Shown piece after piece: positions 46,389 through 61,300 of a stretch of 64,000 nucleotides of DNA. Made by a program: the position numbers and the translations under genes. The notes under the pieces were generated by a model that did not search any database, was not told the origin of the DNA, and saw nothing but the letters and a program-made list of their open reading frames with translations. Numbering within the stretch: position 1 is the stretch's first letter; each line of letters begins with the position of its first letter. This DNA comes from Liolophura sinensis (lineage: Eukaryota > Mollusca > Polyplacophora > Chitonida > Chitonidae), in the NCBI RefSeq assembly GCF_032854445.1, contig NC_088307.1, positions 5,642,001-5,706,000 of the forward strand. Reading direction: 5' to 3'.

Positions 46389-46819
46389 ATTTTCATTAAA
46401 AAAAGGATTTACCAAGGTCTCTCTATCAAGGCCTAGAAACCTTTCAACAAAATTCTAGTATTCCCCAGGATTTCAATAACCAGGTGAACTGTGATGTCAC
46501 CAGGGTTTCTCCATATTTACACACACACAAGAACAAAGAGTCATGATGAGGGTTTTGGTGTTTATTATCTTCCGTTATCATTTACAATGGGAAACAACTT
46601 CATCTGTGCCAAGCCAAGTGTCGACTAGTTTCGGCTTTTGACATATTTCACAAAATATATATATTCACACAGCTAAAATATAAAACAATTTATCTGTATA
46701 AATATTACAGTACGACACATTGTACACTTTGTACAGTTGGAGGACATGACAAAAACGACACGCATGCACCGGAGAACGAGTTAGTCCCATTAATAGAACC
46801 CCAGCTGAAGCTGAAACAC

Positions 46820-47450
46820 GCATCCTCTCTAAAATGTGAAATGTGTTAGCACACTTTTCCATGGAATCTTTGTGTGGTGAAATGTGTGAGCAATCTTGTC
46901 GGCATTTTAATGTGACATGTTAGCACACTTGTGTGTGGCATCTTTTTAATGTGAAATGCATTAGCACACTTGTCTATGGCATTCTTTTTATGTGCAAGCA
47001 CACTTTTATGTGACATCCTCTCTAAAATGTGAAAGCACACTTTTGTATAGTATCCTCTGTTACTAGTGAAATGGGTTAGCACACTTTTCTAGGACATCCT
47101 CTTTAATGTGTATAATGCACGATGGCACACTTTTAAAGTGTAACATCTGTGATCAATCTCAGCTAATGAGTGAAATGAATCAACATCTTTTCTATGAACC
47201 ATATTGAATGTGAGGAAATACCTTAGGACTCTTTTTCATACTGATGTGCGAAGTGTCTAAACATTTTCCATATGCATCTGTGAAATGCTTTAATGTCTAC
47301 GAAATATATTGGCACACTTTTCAATACAACATATCACGTGAGAAATTGTTGTAGCACACTTTTCTATACATATCTGTTAATCTATGAAATATTTTGGCAC
47401 ACTTTTCATATGTGCTACCTAATGTGTGAAATGACTTTGCACACCTTTCT
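46820..47450. repeat. Degenerate minisatellite
   Basis: About a dozen diverged units of roughly 50-60 bp sharing tgtgaaatg(n)ttagcacacttt and catcctctntaa. It is much older than the other arrays. Confidence 0.7.
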
Positions 47451-49863
47451 GTGGCACCTTACCCAATGTTAAAACATAGTTTGGTTTACATAAACTCAGC
47501 ATCTTTATTAAGGCTGGATGGAATGAGATATTGAAATAGGTCGAATCAGCTGTTGTGTAGTTTGTAGGCCCACACTGCTAAGATTTTTTTAAGTAAACTA
47601 GATATCATCAAAGTCAAGTAGGTTATAATGAAATTGTGGCACAAAGTTTCTGAGTCTTCAACTGCTGAAGTATATGAAACAAACAGCCCAGCAGCTGAAT
47701 CTGAAGCTGTGCCATATGGAACTGGAAGTGAACTTTGGAAGTCTTTAGTGCTGGAGGCTTGTTAAGTATGAATGATGGATGCCATGGCAACAGCAGATCA
47801 GCTAGGGTAACTACGCAGGGGACTGCCTGAGCATAGGTTAACGCTTCATAAAACCAAACAATGTCTGTCAGCAGTTTGAAATTTACATTACGAAGACGAA
47901 ACAAAAACACGTCTGTAGTACAGTGCTCCATTATGCAGACATACTGTCCTATAGGCACACTGTCATATACCTACAGTATTAATGTGACTATACAGATGTG
48001 CATTGCTTCATATGATTAGGTTACATTGTAACACAGACCAATGTTATGGATTGTGCTTTGGAAAAAAAAAAAAAGATACATCTTATGTACATGGATGTCG
48101 GCCTTCCCTCAGTAGATAACAAAGCTGTGTTAAAACATAAACCTATTGCATTATTTGAAACCTATGTCACACACATTGTAAAGACTCCTAACATAACGCA
48201 CATGTGCATTACTCTCAACCTGTAAAACGCACACATTATATATAAAGTGGCCAAGTATAATGCAGATATGCATTATTGTGACCTTGTATCACTCGCATTA
48301 TACATTAGCATTGAACATGATGAACATGCATTATTATGAACCTGGAGCCCACAAATTACATGGCATCCCAAATAATGCTCACTCACATACATTTGTACAC
48401 TGTTATGAACAGAGCCACTACTAATCAAATATGCTCAACAAAAATTCACACAAGTGAACACATACAACCATAGGGGGCTTTTCACGAGCTCTTTTAAGTC
48501 TAAATCAGCTTTTTTTTTTTTTTTTTACACAAACTCAAAAGGGCGACATCTAAGAATGTCTATATAAATTCATTCAAGCCTTGTAGGAATTTTGGGCCAA
48601 AACCTTGTAAAAATTTTGGGCCAAAACAAGCCATTTTTTTCTCATTTCAGTGCTTATGGTCTTGAAAACTTCTTTAAATAATTACCTTTTTTTTCTTAAT
48701 GTCAGAATATTTCACTTTTCTACTTTATTTGATTTTAAAAATTGTAGAAACTCTTATTAACACATTATGCAAATTAACACCTATATTCTTGATGCATAAA
48801 AATTCAGGTCTGTCAAAATTTTTGAATCTCGATTTGATTTTTGCATCTCTTCTTCCGTGTTCAATAAATTGCCTAACTCCAACATGGAGTGTTTCACATA
48901 AGAACAAGTCAAACATGGCACCAAAACCTAAATTGCGTAAGTATGGTGAAGCAAAATTACTTGGGAATTTTTGAGACACCGAGCCCCGTGAAATATATTA
49001 GCTGTTTGGCTCCTCACAATCCCTCATTTCCACACACAAATACAAATACCAAATCCTCATCCTCTATGAAATCCTCCTTCGTTTGTGAAATCCTCATTCG
49101 TATGAAGTCCTGACAACCAGCCACACAACTCTCACCTTTAAATTACATCGATATATCACGTCAACATTACATGAATTACAAACATCGATAAGCACTTTAA
49201 TTCTACTTTCAAACATGAACAGGTAATAAAATGGAACACTCGTGATCCCACCAAAAACAAAAAAGCACATCAATCCACATTTGCATGAACAGTACAATTG
49301 ATAAAACGAAAATATCATGATCTCTATGGTTTCATACAAGAAGCACTTTTTGTTTATTCACAGCCTTACGTGGATTGTAAGTATTTCAAATAAGTGTCAA
49401 ACTTTAACAACTTACATAAGTAACAGTATGACCAATCCACCACTATTTTCTGCATCAGCTACATCAAAAAAAACCTGAGAACTACTTGAAAAGACAATCA
49501 AATGTTCGCCGAGTTAACAAAAAAAAAAAATAGATCGTCAAGTCTTACATTGAGGAATCTTACATAAAAAATCATATTCTAAGATATTTGTTCCATGTCA
49601 GCCATATGTAATCTAGGGATTGGAAAATGTCTGATAATCAACAAATGACTCCATGTGAGAATGCGACTTTAGCTTTAATGGCGGTCGCTTAGATTACCAT
49701 GGTTACCATGATTTATAGAGATCAGGATCCACATTCATAAAACTGTAATAATCAGTCACTCTGAGCTTTCCTGATTTCTGTTTAATACAAGGAAATTAAT
49801 TCTTGTGATGTTTCATGAAATGGAACATAAGAAGTGGTGATACAGTTATCAGTTTTTCACTTA

Positions 49864-50057
49864 CTGTAATTCTTCAACTTTTTCGCATGTTTGCCAGGTG
49901 TTTATGCAAGCATATTCTGAAGGCATTGTTCTGTGTGGACTGATAAAGTTGTACTTTTTGTGAAGCCCTGAAATTGACCAATCCAAAATCAAATCATAAG
50001 CGTGCATAAACTGCACTGAAAGCTGCTCAGTTCGTGCGAAAAGGAAGGGGAATTAGA
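49864..50057. mobile_element. MITE, same family
   Basis: Ends ctgtaattcttcaacttttt ... gaaaaggaaggggaattag. Opposite orientation to 45430. Confidence 0.8.
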
Positions 50058-51530
50058 GTCACTACAGTGCCTGCTAGGATTTCAACTCCCTAAAAACCAC
50101 ATACACCTTCTCAACTTTTGACACAACAATCCCAATTTTGACTTTTAACATCTCATTATTCCTTAAGTAAGAATTCAATTACCGACACTAAAATCCCACT
50201 TCTGACACCAGAAACCGAAATTCTTCTTATGGCACTTAAGTCACACCACGTTACCAACATCACACTTCTGACACCCAAATTTCAACTTTCTTTAGACACA
50301 AATTCTGACACAAAATCTTCCGTCTGTAGTGAAGCACAATTTTTACAGGAATGCAAATGTGTATAAATGTAACAGTATGCTACTTGGGTTCTTTTTCAAG
50401 AAGATTTTTCAGACGCCCACAAAGATGGCAATTACATGTAGAACACAGAAAAACACGAATATTTCATAAAATAAATGACTAGCACTCCAAAACAATGCCA
50501 TGCGAGCTAACTTTCATATAACAGACAGTAAAAAAAAGTGAACAGCAGGTCTACCCTTACACACAATCAATTAAAACTGTAAGACTTGAATGCCTAAATT
50601 AACATAAGACCCAACAGATTGTTGTATGTGTTATTTTCAAGTTAAAATATTTTACAGTCATAATATGATTTGAAAACATTTTAAATTATTAATTATATAG
50701 ATGAATAATAATTTTTTTTTTTGAAAAAAAGGTCATATAATTTGAAAATTTTTAAAAAATGGGGAAAATTGCATGGAAAGTAAATGGTATGCTAAAGACT
50801 GTAGCAAAATTGCACATAGTTTAAGCTAAAGAAAAAATTCTGAACGCCAGGAAAAGCTTATTATGCCATGAATGTATATTTTAACATTACACTGACTATA
50901 ATGGTGATGGTCTCCACAGCAAAGCGTCATGACATGTCCTTATTACATTACTGTCTCTTGACAGTTCGGAAACCTGTCCTAACAACACAAACAAAATGAT
51001 CTGCACCAAAAAAAAAAAACAATTTGTGATATATAGAGCAAACCTGGTTTTATCATACAGATTCTTTGTGAAAGACAACATCCATTTTTCCACTACCGAT
51101 ACCGTGTGGTTTGACTAGACCGGCCAGCTCTTCATTATTATTAACATTCATTATCCCAGAAAAACATTTCATGGCAATGTTCAGTGTTAACAAAAGACCA
51201 CAATTTCGCTCCTAATCCCATCTTATTTCAGATAATGTGTGTCATTCACAGCTTGGCATTTTATACTAAATGTCCTTCTGTGACCAACATACCCTGCCTT
51301 ACTGGCTGGGAAATTTCAAGTCACACATTGTTTCTGAAGGAACCACTTGGATTGAGCCAGCCATAGTACTACAAATGAGAACAGCAATGAAGAGCTGTAG
51401 ACTGAAATGACGAATCCTTGGAGAGGACACTGGATTCCTGGGATTTCTCTGTCAACCTTCAAACAGCTCTTCAGGTCCATCGTTAACTTGCATTTTAGAA
51501 AGAATCTTCATGATTTTAGAGTTAAAGAAA

Positions 51531-51716
51531 TCACACTCTGCATTTTAATGCTTTTAGCACCTCGCCAAAGTCTCTCAACACTTCACATCTTACAACAGCA
51601 TTGATCTCACGCGACAGTATCACCCTGATCAGAGGTCTGTCACGGGTGATTTTGTGTAAATGTCTTGTAAAGGTTTTTTTCTTCTCACCAGGGCTGAGCT
51701 GGAATGCTGCAGCCAA
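51531..51716 (-). CDS. Unrecognised short ORF, protein-like
   Basis: A 61-codon ORF containing ITRDRPLIRVILSREINA and RDFGEVLKALKCRV. The composition and amphipathic pattern look coding, and the second half vaguely recalls a doublecortin-type fold, but I do not recognise the protein. It lies downstream of the sushi gene's candidate poly(A) signal, so it could be an exon of another minus-strand gene or non-coding sequence. Confidence 0.22.
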   Translation of the reverse strand: MAAAFQLSPGEKKKTFTRHLHKITRDRPLIRVILSREINAVVRCEVLRDFGEVLKALKCRV

Positions 51717-51745
51717 TCATCTCCACAATTCTGAGACTTAACAAC

Positions 51746-51751
51746 TTTATT
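51746..51751 (-). terminator. Candidate poly(A) signal of the sushi gene
   Basis: AATAAA on the gene strand, about 600 bases beyond the TAG at 52354. Positional inference. Confidence 0.35.
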
Positions 51752-52059
51752 TTTTCATGTGATCCAGTGAAATGATGTGTCACACGAAACTGAAATGTAG
51801 CGCAGTACACCTCTCACATCACTTGGTTGTACAAATTACAACAGCTCTTCAGGGTGCACTGGTGGAGCATCCGTAGCTGCACCCAGGAACATGAGGGTTG
51901 CCTCCCTTAGCTGACATCATTCTGGTTCGTGTCTGCTTGCTTCCTTGTTTTTTGGCAATGATTATGTCATGACTGGTAGCACTATGACTACTGCCCCTCG
52001 AGAGCCAGCTTGAGGGAGCTCATCAATCACTCTGCCAACAGGTAGCGTTGATGATCCAA

Positions 52060-52245
52060 AATATGGCAAGTGGGTCACCTCATGTTGAAATGTGGTAAGT
52101 GGGCTACCCTGTGCCAAAATATGGCAAGTGGGCTGCCTTGTGCCAAAATGTGGTAAGTGGGCCGCCCTGTGCCAAAATGTGGTAAGTGGGCCGCCTTGTG
52201 CCAAACTGTGGCAAGTGGGCTGCCTCATACCAACATGTGGCACAT
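52060..52245. repeat. 29 bp minisatellite
   Basis: Six units of gccaaaatgtggtaagtggg ccgccttgt, just beyond the 3' end of the sushi gene. Confidence 0.9.
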
Positions 52246-52353
52246 CCAGGACAATGAGGTATCCAAAGGGACTTGCCTGAGATCCACCTGACCGTGTGAC
52301 CAGCACAACAACAACAACATCAACAACACAAATGTGTTAATGTACAGTTAAGA

Positions 52354-55300
52354 CTAGAAATATTCTTCGTAAAGTTTTGGATCCTCTAAGAATGGCCTTG
52401 GGATTTTGAAAGAACCATCTTCTGTAATTTTCTGCAGCCTGAAAAAGAAGAGAAATAGAAAAAACACATGTACTGTGCAACTGTGAAGAATAAGACTTAT
52501 TTCATTTCCTGACTGTTGCTTACCATAACAGAAGACGTACATCATACAGAGTAAAAACAGAGCAGTGACGACAGTGTAATAGATGGCATATGGCCACATG
52601 TAACCGGTGAAATGCGGCCTTTTGTCAATTTACCTCAGTTTGGGTTTATTATGTAAATGCCTCCATGCCATACTCAACAATTTGTCACTAAGACAATTAC
52701 AGGCATAATCCTTCAATGAAGACGTTACATTTAAACTATTTTTTCTTTTTTTTTGGCATAGACATATGGGATATGCAATGTTCTCAACGATTGGTGTACA
52801 CATCCCGTTAACACTGCCCGCATTTACGGTGGTGTTCAACACAACTCATTAGGCTGAGCATGTCAGACTAGTAAAACTGGACTTTCTCCAGTGGTTGTTA
52901 CAAAATGCTTGTTAACTAAGGATTAGTTCAAATTACTCACTGTTGGAGGAAGGCTTTGTTGAACATGTTAAATGGGGGAATTTCAGTTAGATCCATTGGC
53001 CTAAAATAAGAAAAGATGAACATGAACATCACACTACAGTTTACAATTCCTGCCGGAGTGTTATCCTTATGAACTTATGTTCACTTCAATTTGTTCACAG
53101 TATATCAACAATCCATGACTTTAACACATATGTATGGCCTACTAAACAAATCAAGGCTTCTGCCACATATTCCATTCTTGAGTCTACCATGCCACTTCTA
53201 ACATCTCATTTCTGCCTGGAAATGTTCCACCCTCATACTATCATCCCACTTCTGACATCAACATCCAACTTGTAACACCTCCTTCTAACACCAAAACCCA
53301 ACTCCTAACGCTAAACATGCCACTTCTGACACCGTCAAACCACTTCTGACATCCCATATCTGCCACCTCAATTCCACTCCTGACACCTGACACCATCATC
53401 CCCCAACATTTTATTTCTTACAAGCATATATTCCACTTGAGATACAAACATACCACTCCTATACTACCATACCACTTCTAATGCTAGCATACAACTCCTG
53501 ATACTACCATGCCACTTTGGCCATCAACTTACAATTTGTGACACCTATATCTTCCTACTTGACTCCTGATACTAAATATGCCACTTCTGACACCTCATTT
53601 TTTCCATCTACATTCCACTCCTGTTACCATCTTCCCCACAACATTAAAACATTTCTCACACACACATATTCCACCTGTGATACTGCCATACCACTCCTGA
53701 TACTACCATACCACTCCTGATACTACCACTACCATACCACTCCTGATACTACCACTGCCATACCACTCCTGATACTGCCATACCACTCTTGATACTGCCA
53801 TACCACTCCTGATACTGCCATACCACTCTTGATACTACCACTGCCATACCACTCCTGATACTGCCATACCACTCTTGATACTACCACTGCAATACCACTC
53901 CTGATACTACCATACCACTCCTGATACTACCATACCACTCCTGATACTACCACTGCCATACCACTCCTGATACTACCACTGCAATACCATTCCTACTACC
54001 ACTGCAATACCACTCCTGATACTACCACTGCCATACCACTCCTGATACTGCCATACCACTCCTGATACTACCATACCACTCCTGGTACTACCATACCACT
54101 CTTGATACTACCATACCACTTCTGATACTGCCATACCACTCTTGACACTACCACTGCAATACCACTCCTGATACTACCATACCACTCCTGATACTGCCAT
54201 ACCACTCTTGATACTACCACTGCAATACCACTCCTGATACTACCATACCACTCCTGATACTACCACTGCAATACCACTCCTGATACTACCACTGCAATAC
54301 CATTCCTACTACCACTGCAATACCACTCCTGATACTACCACTGCCATACCACTCCTGATACTGCCATACCACTCCTGATACTACCATACCACTCCTGATA
54401 CTACCACTGCCATACCACTCCTGATACTACCATATCCATATACTACATATCCTATTTCTGCCAGGGGACTCTGTGGCTCAGTTGGTTAGCACGTTTTTGC
54501 AGCGTAATGACCCAGGAGCCTCTCACCAAGGCAGTCGCTGTGAGTTCAAGTCCAGCTCATGCTGGCTTCCTCCCTGGTCGAAAGTGGGAAAGTCTGCCAG
54601 CAATCTGCAGGTGGTTGTGGGTTTCCCTCGGGCCATGCCCGGTTTCCTCCCACTATAATGCTGGATGCCGTCGTGTAAGTGAAATATTCTTGAGTACGGC
54701 GTAAAACACCAATGAAATAAATAAATAAATAAATATTTCTGCCAACGAAATTTCACCAAGACTATAATTCCAAGACTGATACACACATCCCACTTCAGTG
54801 AAGAAAATCACACTTCTGATACTATCTTCCCATCAACACCAACATTCTATTTCTGATTACCACATTCCAATTCTGCCAGCCACATTCCACCCCTTATATC
54901 ATCCTAAAGCTTCGGGCATCATCAACCCATTTCTAACTTGGATATTTCACTCCTAATATCATCCTCTCCTTCTGAGCTAAAAAAAAAAAAAAAAGTTACT
55001 TCTTATATCAACATCCCAACCCCATGCTACATTTTACTCGAAACAGAATTCCACCTTCTGGTAAAATGTACCACATCTGAAACCAAAACTTTGTTCGCCT
55101 ACCAGACCCAAGTTCCAGCACCAAGATAAACTTACTCTGGTTGCTCCCGACGTCTCTTAGGTTTTCGTCTACACAGAATCACGCAAACGACAGTGATGAT
55201 GCTGATGAGAACAACAGCTCCTGCTGCGCTTACCACAGCTATGATCATTTCCGACAGCCCTTCTTCTGTTGTCTCTTGGACTGAAAAGTGAATATAAGTC

Positions 55301-58300
55301 CAATTGTTTTCAAGTCTTATATCTTATAACTTACTACTGTAAATTGACAAACATGTTACTTCATCAAAGTCACGCTAAAAGTATAGCATGATTTACCCTA
55401 TCAGTATAGTACACCACTCATATTATATACCGGTTTCACAACTGCGTTACTTACTCATTTTCAAATATTAGTGCAAATTTCCTTCATAAGGTGCTATTCA
55501 TATGGTACAAACATCTATTTTAAACATCAAACTGCTCAAATTTTCAACCCATTTTAACCTTATCATGAAATATGTATCATATTAAATAATAATTATTCTT
55601 CCTGGACTACATGTTTTGCTCCCATTTGAAACACAAAACAAAGCAACATCTGAGAAGGTCGCAAGGAAGAAACAGAAAGAAACAGACCATTTTAGATCAA
55701 CTCTCCCCAAACAGGTATATTTAAACTCTGATAATGTCAGTCATCCTGTATCAGGTTCATTTATATTTTACATATACTGCAAAGGCTTATTAAATAATTT
55801 TTTGTTTGAATGGTTTTGTAACTAATTAACTGATCTCCTTCAGAAAATAAGGTATTATTATCATTATTATTAACGAAGTTTCAAATAAAAACATGTTTCT
55901 TTTAAAAAAGTCTCCAAGGTAATTAACCCTGACATTAATTGAAATATTCACACCTGGTCAAGGTGTAGCCAGGCATTTAACTGACCTTTTCTCCGACAAA
56001 CAACTTCATCACTGCTCCAAGAGCCATTGGCCAAACAGGTGAGAACGTGAGGCTCGCCGGTGTCATTTAAACAGGTGTACTCTACCACATCATTCTCCTT
56101 CAAACCTGTGAAGTTTTTCGTGGCATTCTCCATGTCTGGGGGAAAGTCACACCGTGTCACTAGTAGCAAAAACAGGTCACAATTATGGGATTATATTTTC
56201 TATTCAACATCAGTCACAATAAAAACAAAGCTCAGGCACTCATTGTTCTTCCAATCAAAAATGTTAACATTTCCAACTTCAGTTCAATACACATATAATA
56301 TGTAACATGCTTCTTATCTTGCAATTCTACAAAAATGTGAACATTTGAGTCAGGCCAATTGCAAAAATGAATTGCTGGCTGGACTATATGACTTTGATTG
56401 TAAAAATATAAACTATAGCAAAAAACATGATACTGTAAGATATAATAAACTTTCAGCATAGACAGTAAACCCACGGCAGTGGTAGTTGGCAAATAGTCGC
56501 ACACAACTGGTGAAATAGAGTCCTCCTGTCAATTTACCTCAGCAGGAACTTTTTTCTAACTATTTATATAAATTCTTAAATAGCAGCAAATTACACATTC
56601 CCTTAGCGCCATGGTTTGAAGAGAACTAGGAACAAAAACATTTAGTGATGTTTAGCTGTAATTTTCCCCTAGCATCATGGTTTGAGGAGAAGTAGGAACA
56701 AAAACATTTAGTGATGTTTAGTTGTAATTTTCTCCTAGCGCCATGGTTTGGGGAGAATTAGGAACAAAAACATTTAGTGATGTTTAGTTGTAATTTTCCC
56801 CTAGCACCATGGTTTGAGGAGAACTAGGAACAAAAACATTTAGTGATGTTTAGTTGTAATTTTCCCCTAGCACCATGGTTTGAGGAGAACTAGGAACAAA
56901 AACATTTAGTGATGTTTAGTTGTAGTTTTCCCCTAGCGCCATGGTTTTCAGGAGAATTAGGAACAAAAACATTTAGTGATGTTTAGTTGTAATTTTCCCC
57001 TAGCACCATGGTTTGAGGAGAACTAGGAACAAAAACATTTAGTGATGTTTAGTTGTAATTTTCCCCTAGCACCATGGTTTGGGGAGAACTAGGAACAAAA
57101 ACATTTAGTGATGTTTAGTTGTAATTTTCCCCTAGCACCATGGTCTGAGGAGAATTAGGAACAAAAACATTTAGTGATGTTTAGCTGTAATTTTCCCCTA
57201 GCACCATGGTTTGAGGAGAACTAGGAACAAAAACATTTAGTGATGTTTAGTTGTAATTTTCCCCTAGTGCCATAGTTTGAAGAGAATTAAAAACAAAAAC
57301 ATTTAGTGATGTTTAGTTGTAATTTTCCCCTAGCACCATGGTTTGGGGAGAATTAGAAACAAAAACATTTAGTGATATTTAGTTGTAATTTTCCCCTAGC
57401 ACCATGGTTTGGGGAGAACTAGGAACAAAAACATTTAGTGATGTTTAGCTGTAATTTTCCCCTAGCGCCATGGTCTGAGGAGAATTAAAAACAAAAACAT
57501 TTAGTGATGTTTAGCTGTAATTTTCCCCTAGCGCCATGGTTTGAGGAGAATTAGGAACAAAAACATTTAGTGATGTTTAGTTGTAATTTTCCCCTAGCGC
57601 CATGGTCTGAGGAGAACTAGGAACAAAAACATTTAGTGATGTTTAGTTGTAATTCTCCACTAGCACCATGGTTTGAGTGTAATTTTCCCCGAGCACCATG
57701 CTTTGAGGAGAACTAGGAACAAAAACATTTAGTGATGTTTAGTTGTAATTTTCCCCTAGCGCCATGGTTTGAGAATTAGGAACAAAAACATTTAGTGATG
57801 TTTAGTTGTAATTTTCCCCTAGCGCCATGGTCTGAGGAGAACTAGGAACAAAAACATTTAGTGATGTTTAGTTGTAATTTTCCCCTAGCACCATGGTTTG
57901 AGTGTAATTTTCACCTAGCACCATGCTTTGAGGAGAACTAGGAACAAAAACATTTAGTGATGTTTAGTTGTAATTTTCCCCTAGCACCATGCTTTGAGGA
58001 GAATTAGGAACAAAAACATTTAGTGATGTTTAGTTGTAGTTTTCCCCTAGCGCCATGGTTTTCAGGAGAATTAGGAACAAAAACATTTAGTGATGTTTAG
58101 TTGTAATTTTCCCCTAGCACCATGGTTTGAGGAGAACTAGGAACAAAAACATTTAGTGATGTTTAGTTGTAATTTTCCCCTAGCACCATGGTTTGAAGAG
58201 AATTAAGAACAAAAACATTTAGTGATGTTTAGCTGTAATTTTCCTCTAGCGCCATGGTCTGAGGAGAATTAGGAACAAAAACATTTAGTGATGTTTAGTT

Positions 58301-61300
58301 GTAATTTTCCCCTTAGCGCCATGGTTTGAGGAGAATTAGGAACAAAAACATTTAGTGATGTTTAGTTGTAGTTTTCCCCTAGCACCATGGTTTGAGGAGA
58401 ATTAGGAACAAAAACATTTAGTGATGTTTAGTTGTAATTTTCCCCTAGCGCCATGGTTTGAGGAGAATTAGGAACAAAAACATTTAGTGATGTTTAGTTG
58501 TAATTTTCCCCTAGCGCCATGGTTTGAGGAGAATTAGGAACAAAAACATTTAGTGATGTTTAGTTGTAGTTTTCCCCCTAGCACCATGGTTTGAGGAGAA
58601 TTAGGAACAAATACATTTAGTGATGTTTAGTTGTAATTTTCCCCTAGCGCCATGGTTTGATTGAAATTTTCCCCTAGCGCCATGGTTTGAGGAGAATTAG
58701 GAACAAAAACATTTAGTGATGTTTAGTTGTAGTTTTCCCCTAGCACCATGGTTTGAGGAGAATTAGGAACAAAAACATTTAGTGATGTCTAGTTGTAATT
58801 TTCCCCTAGCGCCATGGTTTGAGGAGAATTAGGAACAAACACATTTAGTGATGTTTAGTTGTAGTTTTCCCCTAGCACCATGGTTTGGGGAGAACTAGGA
58901 ACAAAAACATTTAGTGATGTTTAGTTGTAGTTTTCCCCTAGCGCCATGGTCTGAGAATTAGGAACAAAAACATTTAGTGATGTTTAGTTGTAATTTTCCC
59001 CTAGCGCCATGGTTTGGGGAGAATTAGGAACAAAAACATTTAGTGATGTTTAGTTGTAATTTTCCCCTAGCACCATGGTTTGAGGAGAATTAGGAACAAA
59101 AACATTTAGTGATGTTTAGTTGTAATTTTCCCCTAGCGCCATGATCTGAGGAGAATTAGGAACAAAAACATTTAGTGATGTTTAGTTGTAATTTTCCCCT
59201 AGCACCATGGTTTGGGGAGAATTAGGAACAAAAACATTTAGTGATGTTTAGTTGTAATTTTCCCCTAGCACCATGGTTTGAGGAGAACTAGGAACAAAAA
59301 CATCTAGTAATGTTTAGTTGTAGTTTTCCCCTAGCGCCATGGTCTGAGGAGAATTAGGAACAAAAACATTTAGTGATGTTTAGTTGTAATTTTCCCCTAG
59401 CGCCATGATCTGAGGAGAATTAGGAACAAAAACATTTAGTGATGTTTAGTTGTAATTTTCCCCTAGCGCCATGGTCTGAGGAGAATTAGGAACAAAAACA
59501 TTTAGTGATGTTTAGTTGTAGTTTTCCCCTAGCGCCATGGTTTGAGGAGAACTAGGAACAAAAACATTTAGTGATGTTTAGTTGTAATTTTCCCCTACCG
59601 CCATGATTTGAGGAGAATTAGGAACAAAAACATTTAGTGATGTTTAGCTGTACTTTTCCCCTAGCGCCATGGTTTGGGGAGAATTAGGAACAAAAACATT
59701 TAGTGATGTTTAGTTGTAATTTTCCCCTAGCACCATGGTTTGAGGAGAACTAGGAACAAAAACATTTAGTGATGTTTAGTTGTAGTTTTCCCCTAGCGCC
59801 ATGGTTTGAGGAGAATTAGGAACAAAAACATTTAGTGATGTTTAGTTGTAGTTTTCCCCTAGCGCCATGGTTTGGGGAGAATTAGGAATAAAAACATTTA
59901 GTGATGTTTAGTTGTAGTTTTCCCCTAGCGCCATGGTCTGAGGACAATTAGGAACAAAAACATTTAGTGATGTTTAGTTGTAATTTTCCCCTAGCACCAT
60001 GGTTTGAGGAGAATTAGGAACAAAAACATTTAGTGATGTTTAGTTGTAATTTTCCCCTAGTATCATGGTTTGAGGAGAACTAGGAACAAAAACATTTAGT
60101 GATGTTTAGTTGTAATTTTCCCCTAGCGCCATGGTTTGGGGAGAACTAGGAACAAAAACATTTAGTGATGTTTAGTTGTAATTTTCCCCTAGCGCCATGG
60201 TCTGAGGAGAACTAGGAACAAAAACATTTAGTGATGTTTAGTTGTAATTTTCCCCTAGCGCCATGGTTTGATTGTAATTTTCCCCTAGCGCCATGGTTTG
60301 AGGAGAATTAGGAACAAAAACATTTAGTGATGTTTAGTTGTAATTTTCCCCTAGCGCCATGGTTTGGGGAGAACTAGGAACAAAAACATTTAGTGATGTT
60401 TAGTTGTCATTTTCGCCTAGCGCCATGGTTTGAGGAGAATTAGGAACAAAAACATTTAGTGATGTTTAGTTGTAATTTTCCCCTAGCGCCATGGTTTGGG
60501 GAGAACTAGGAACAAAAACATTTAGTGATGTTTAGTTGTCATTTTCGCCTAGCGCCATGGTTTGAGGAGAATTAGGAACAAAAAACATTTAGTGATGTTT
60601 AGTTGTAATTTTCCCCTAGCATCATGGTTTGAGGAGAATTAGGAACAAAAACATTTAGTGATGTTTAGCTGTAATTTTCCCCTAGCACCATGGTTTGAGG
60701 AGAATTAGGAACAAAAACATTTAGTGATGTTTAGTTGTAATTTTCCCCCTAGCACCATGGTTTGAGGAGAACTAGGAACAAAAACATTTAGTGATGTTTA
60801 GTTGTAATTTTCCCCTAGCACCATGGTTTGGGGAGAACTAGGAACAAAAACATTTAGTGATGTCTAGTTGTAATTTTCCCCTAGCACCATGGTTTGAGGA
60901 GAATTAGGAACAAAAACATTTAGTGATGTTTAGTTGTAATTTTCCCCTAGCACCATGGTTTGGGGAGAACTAGGAACAAAAACATTTAGTGATGTTTAGT
61001 TGTAATTTTCCCCTAGCACCATGGTTTGGGGAGAACTAGGAACAAAAACATTTAGTGATGTCTAGTTGTAATTTTCCCCTAGCACCATGGTTTGAGGAGA
61101 ATTAGGAACAAAAACATTTAGTGATGTTTAGTTGTAATTTTCCCCTAGCACCATGGTTTGGGGAGAACTAGGAACAAAAACATTTAGTGATGTTTAGTTG
61201 TAATTTTCCCCTAGCACCATGGTTTGGGGAGAATTAGGAACAAAAACATTTAGTGATGTTTAGTTGTAATTTTCCCCTAGCACCATGGTTTGAGGAGAAC

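Larger units (their letters stand above)
47451..52059. other. Gene-poor region beyond the sushi gene
   Basis: AT-rich with poly-A/T runs. It contains one MITE (49864) and diverged ttctgacacc repeats (50120-50300). The only protein-like ORF is at 51531-51716. Confidence 0.5.

Noticed and set aside
47623-47958. 111-codon minus-strand ORF
   Set aside because: No domain, codon pattern or splice context; expected by chance in this length of DNA.
51962-52306. Minus-strand 114-codon ORF
   Set aside because: It is made of the 29 bp repeat; codons follow the repeat and not a protein.
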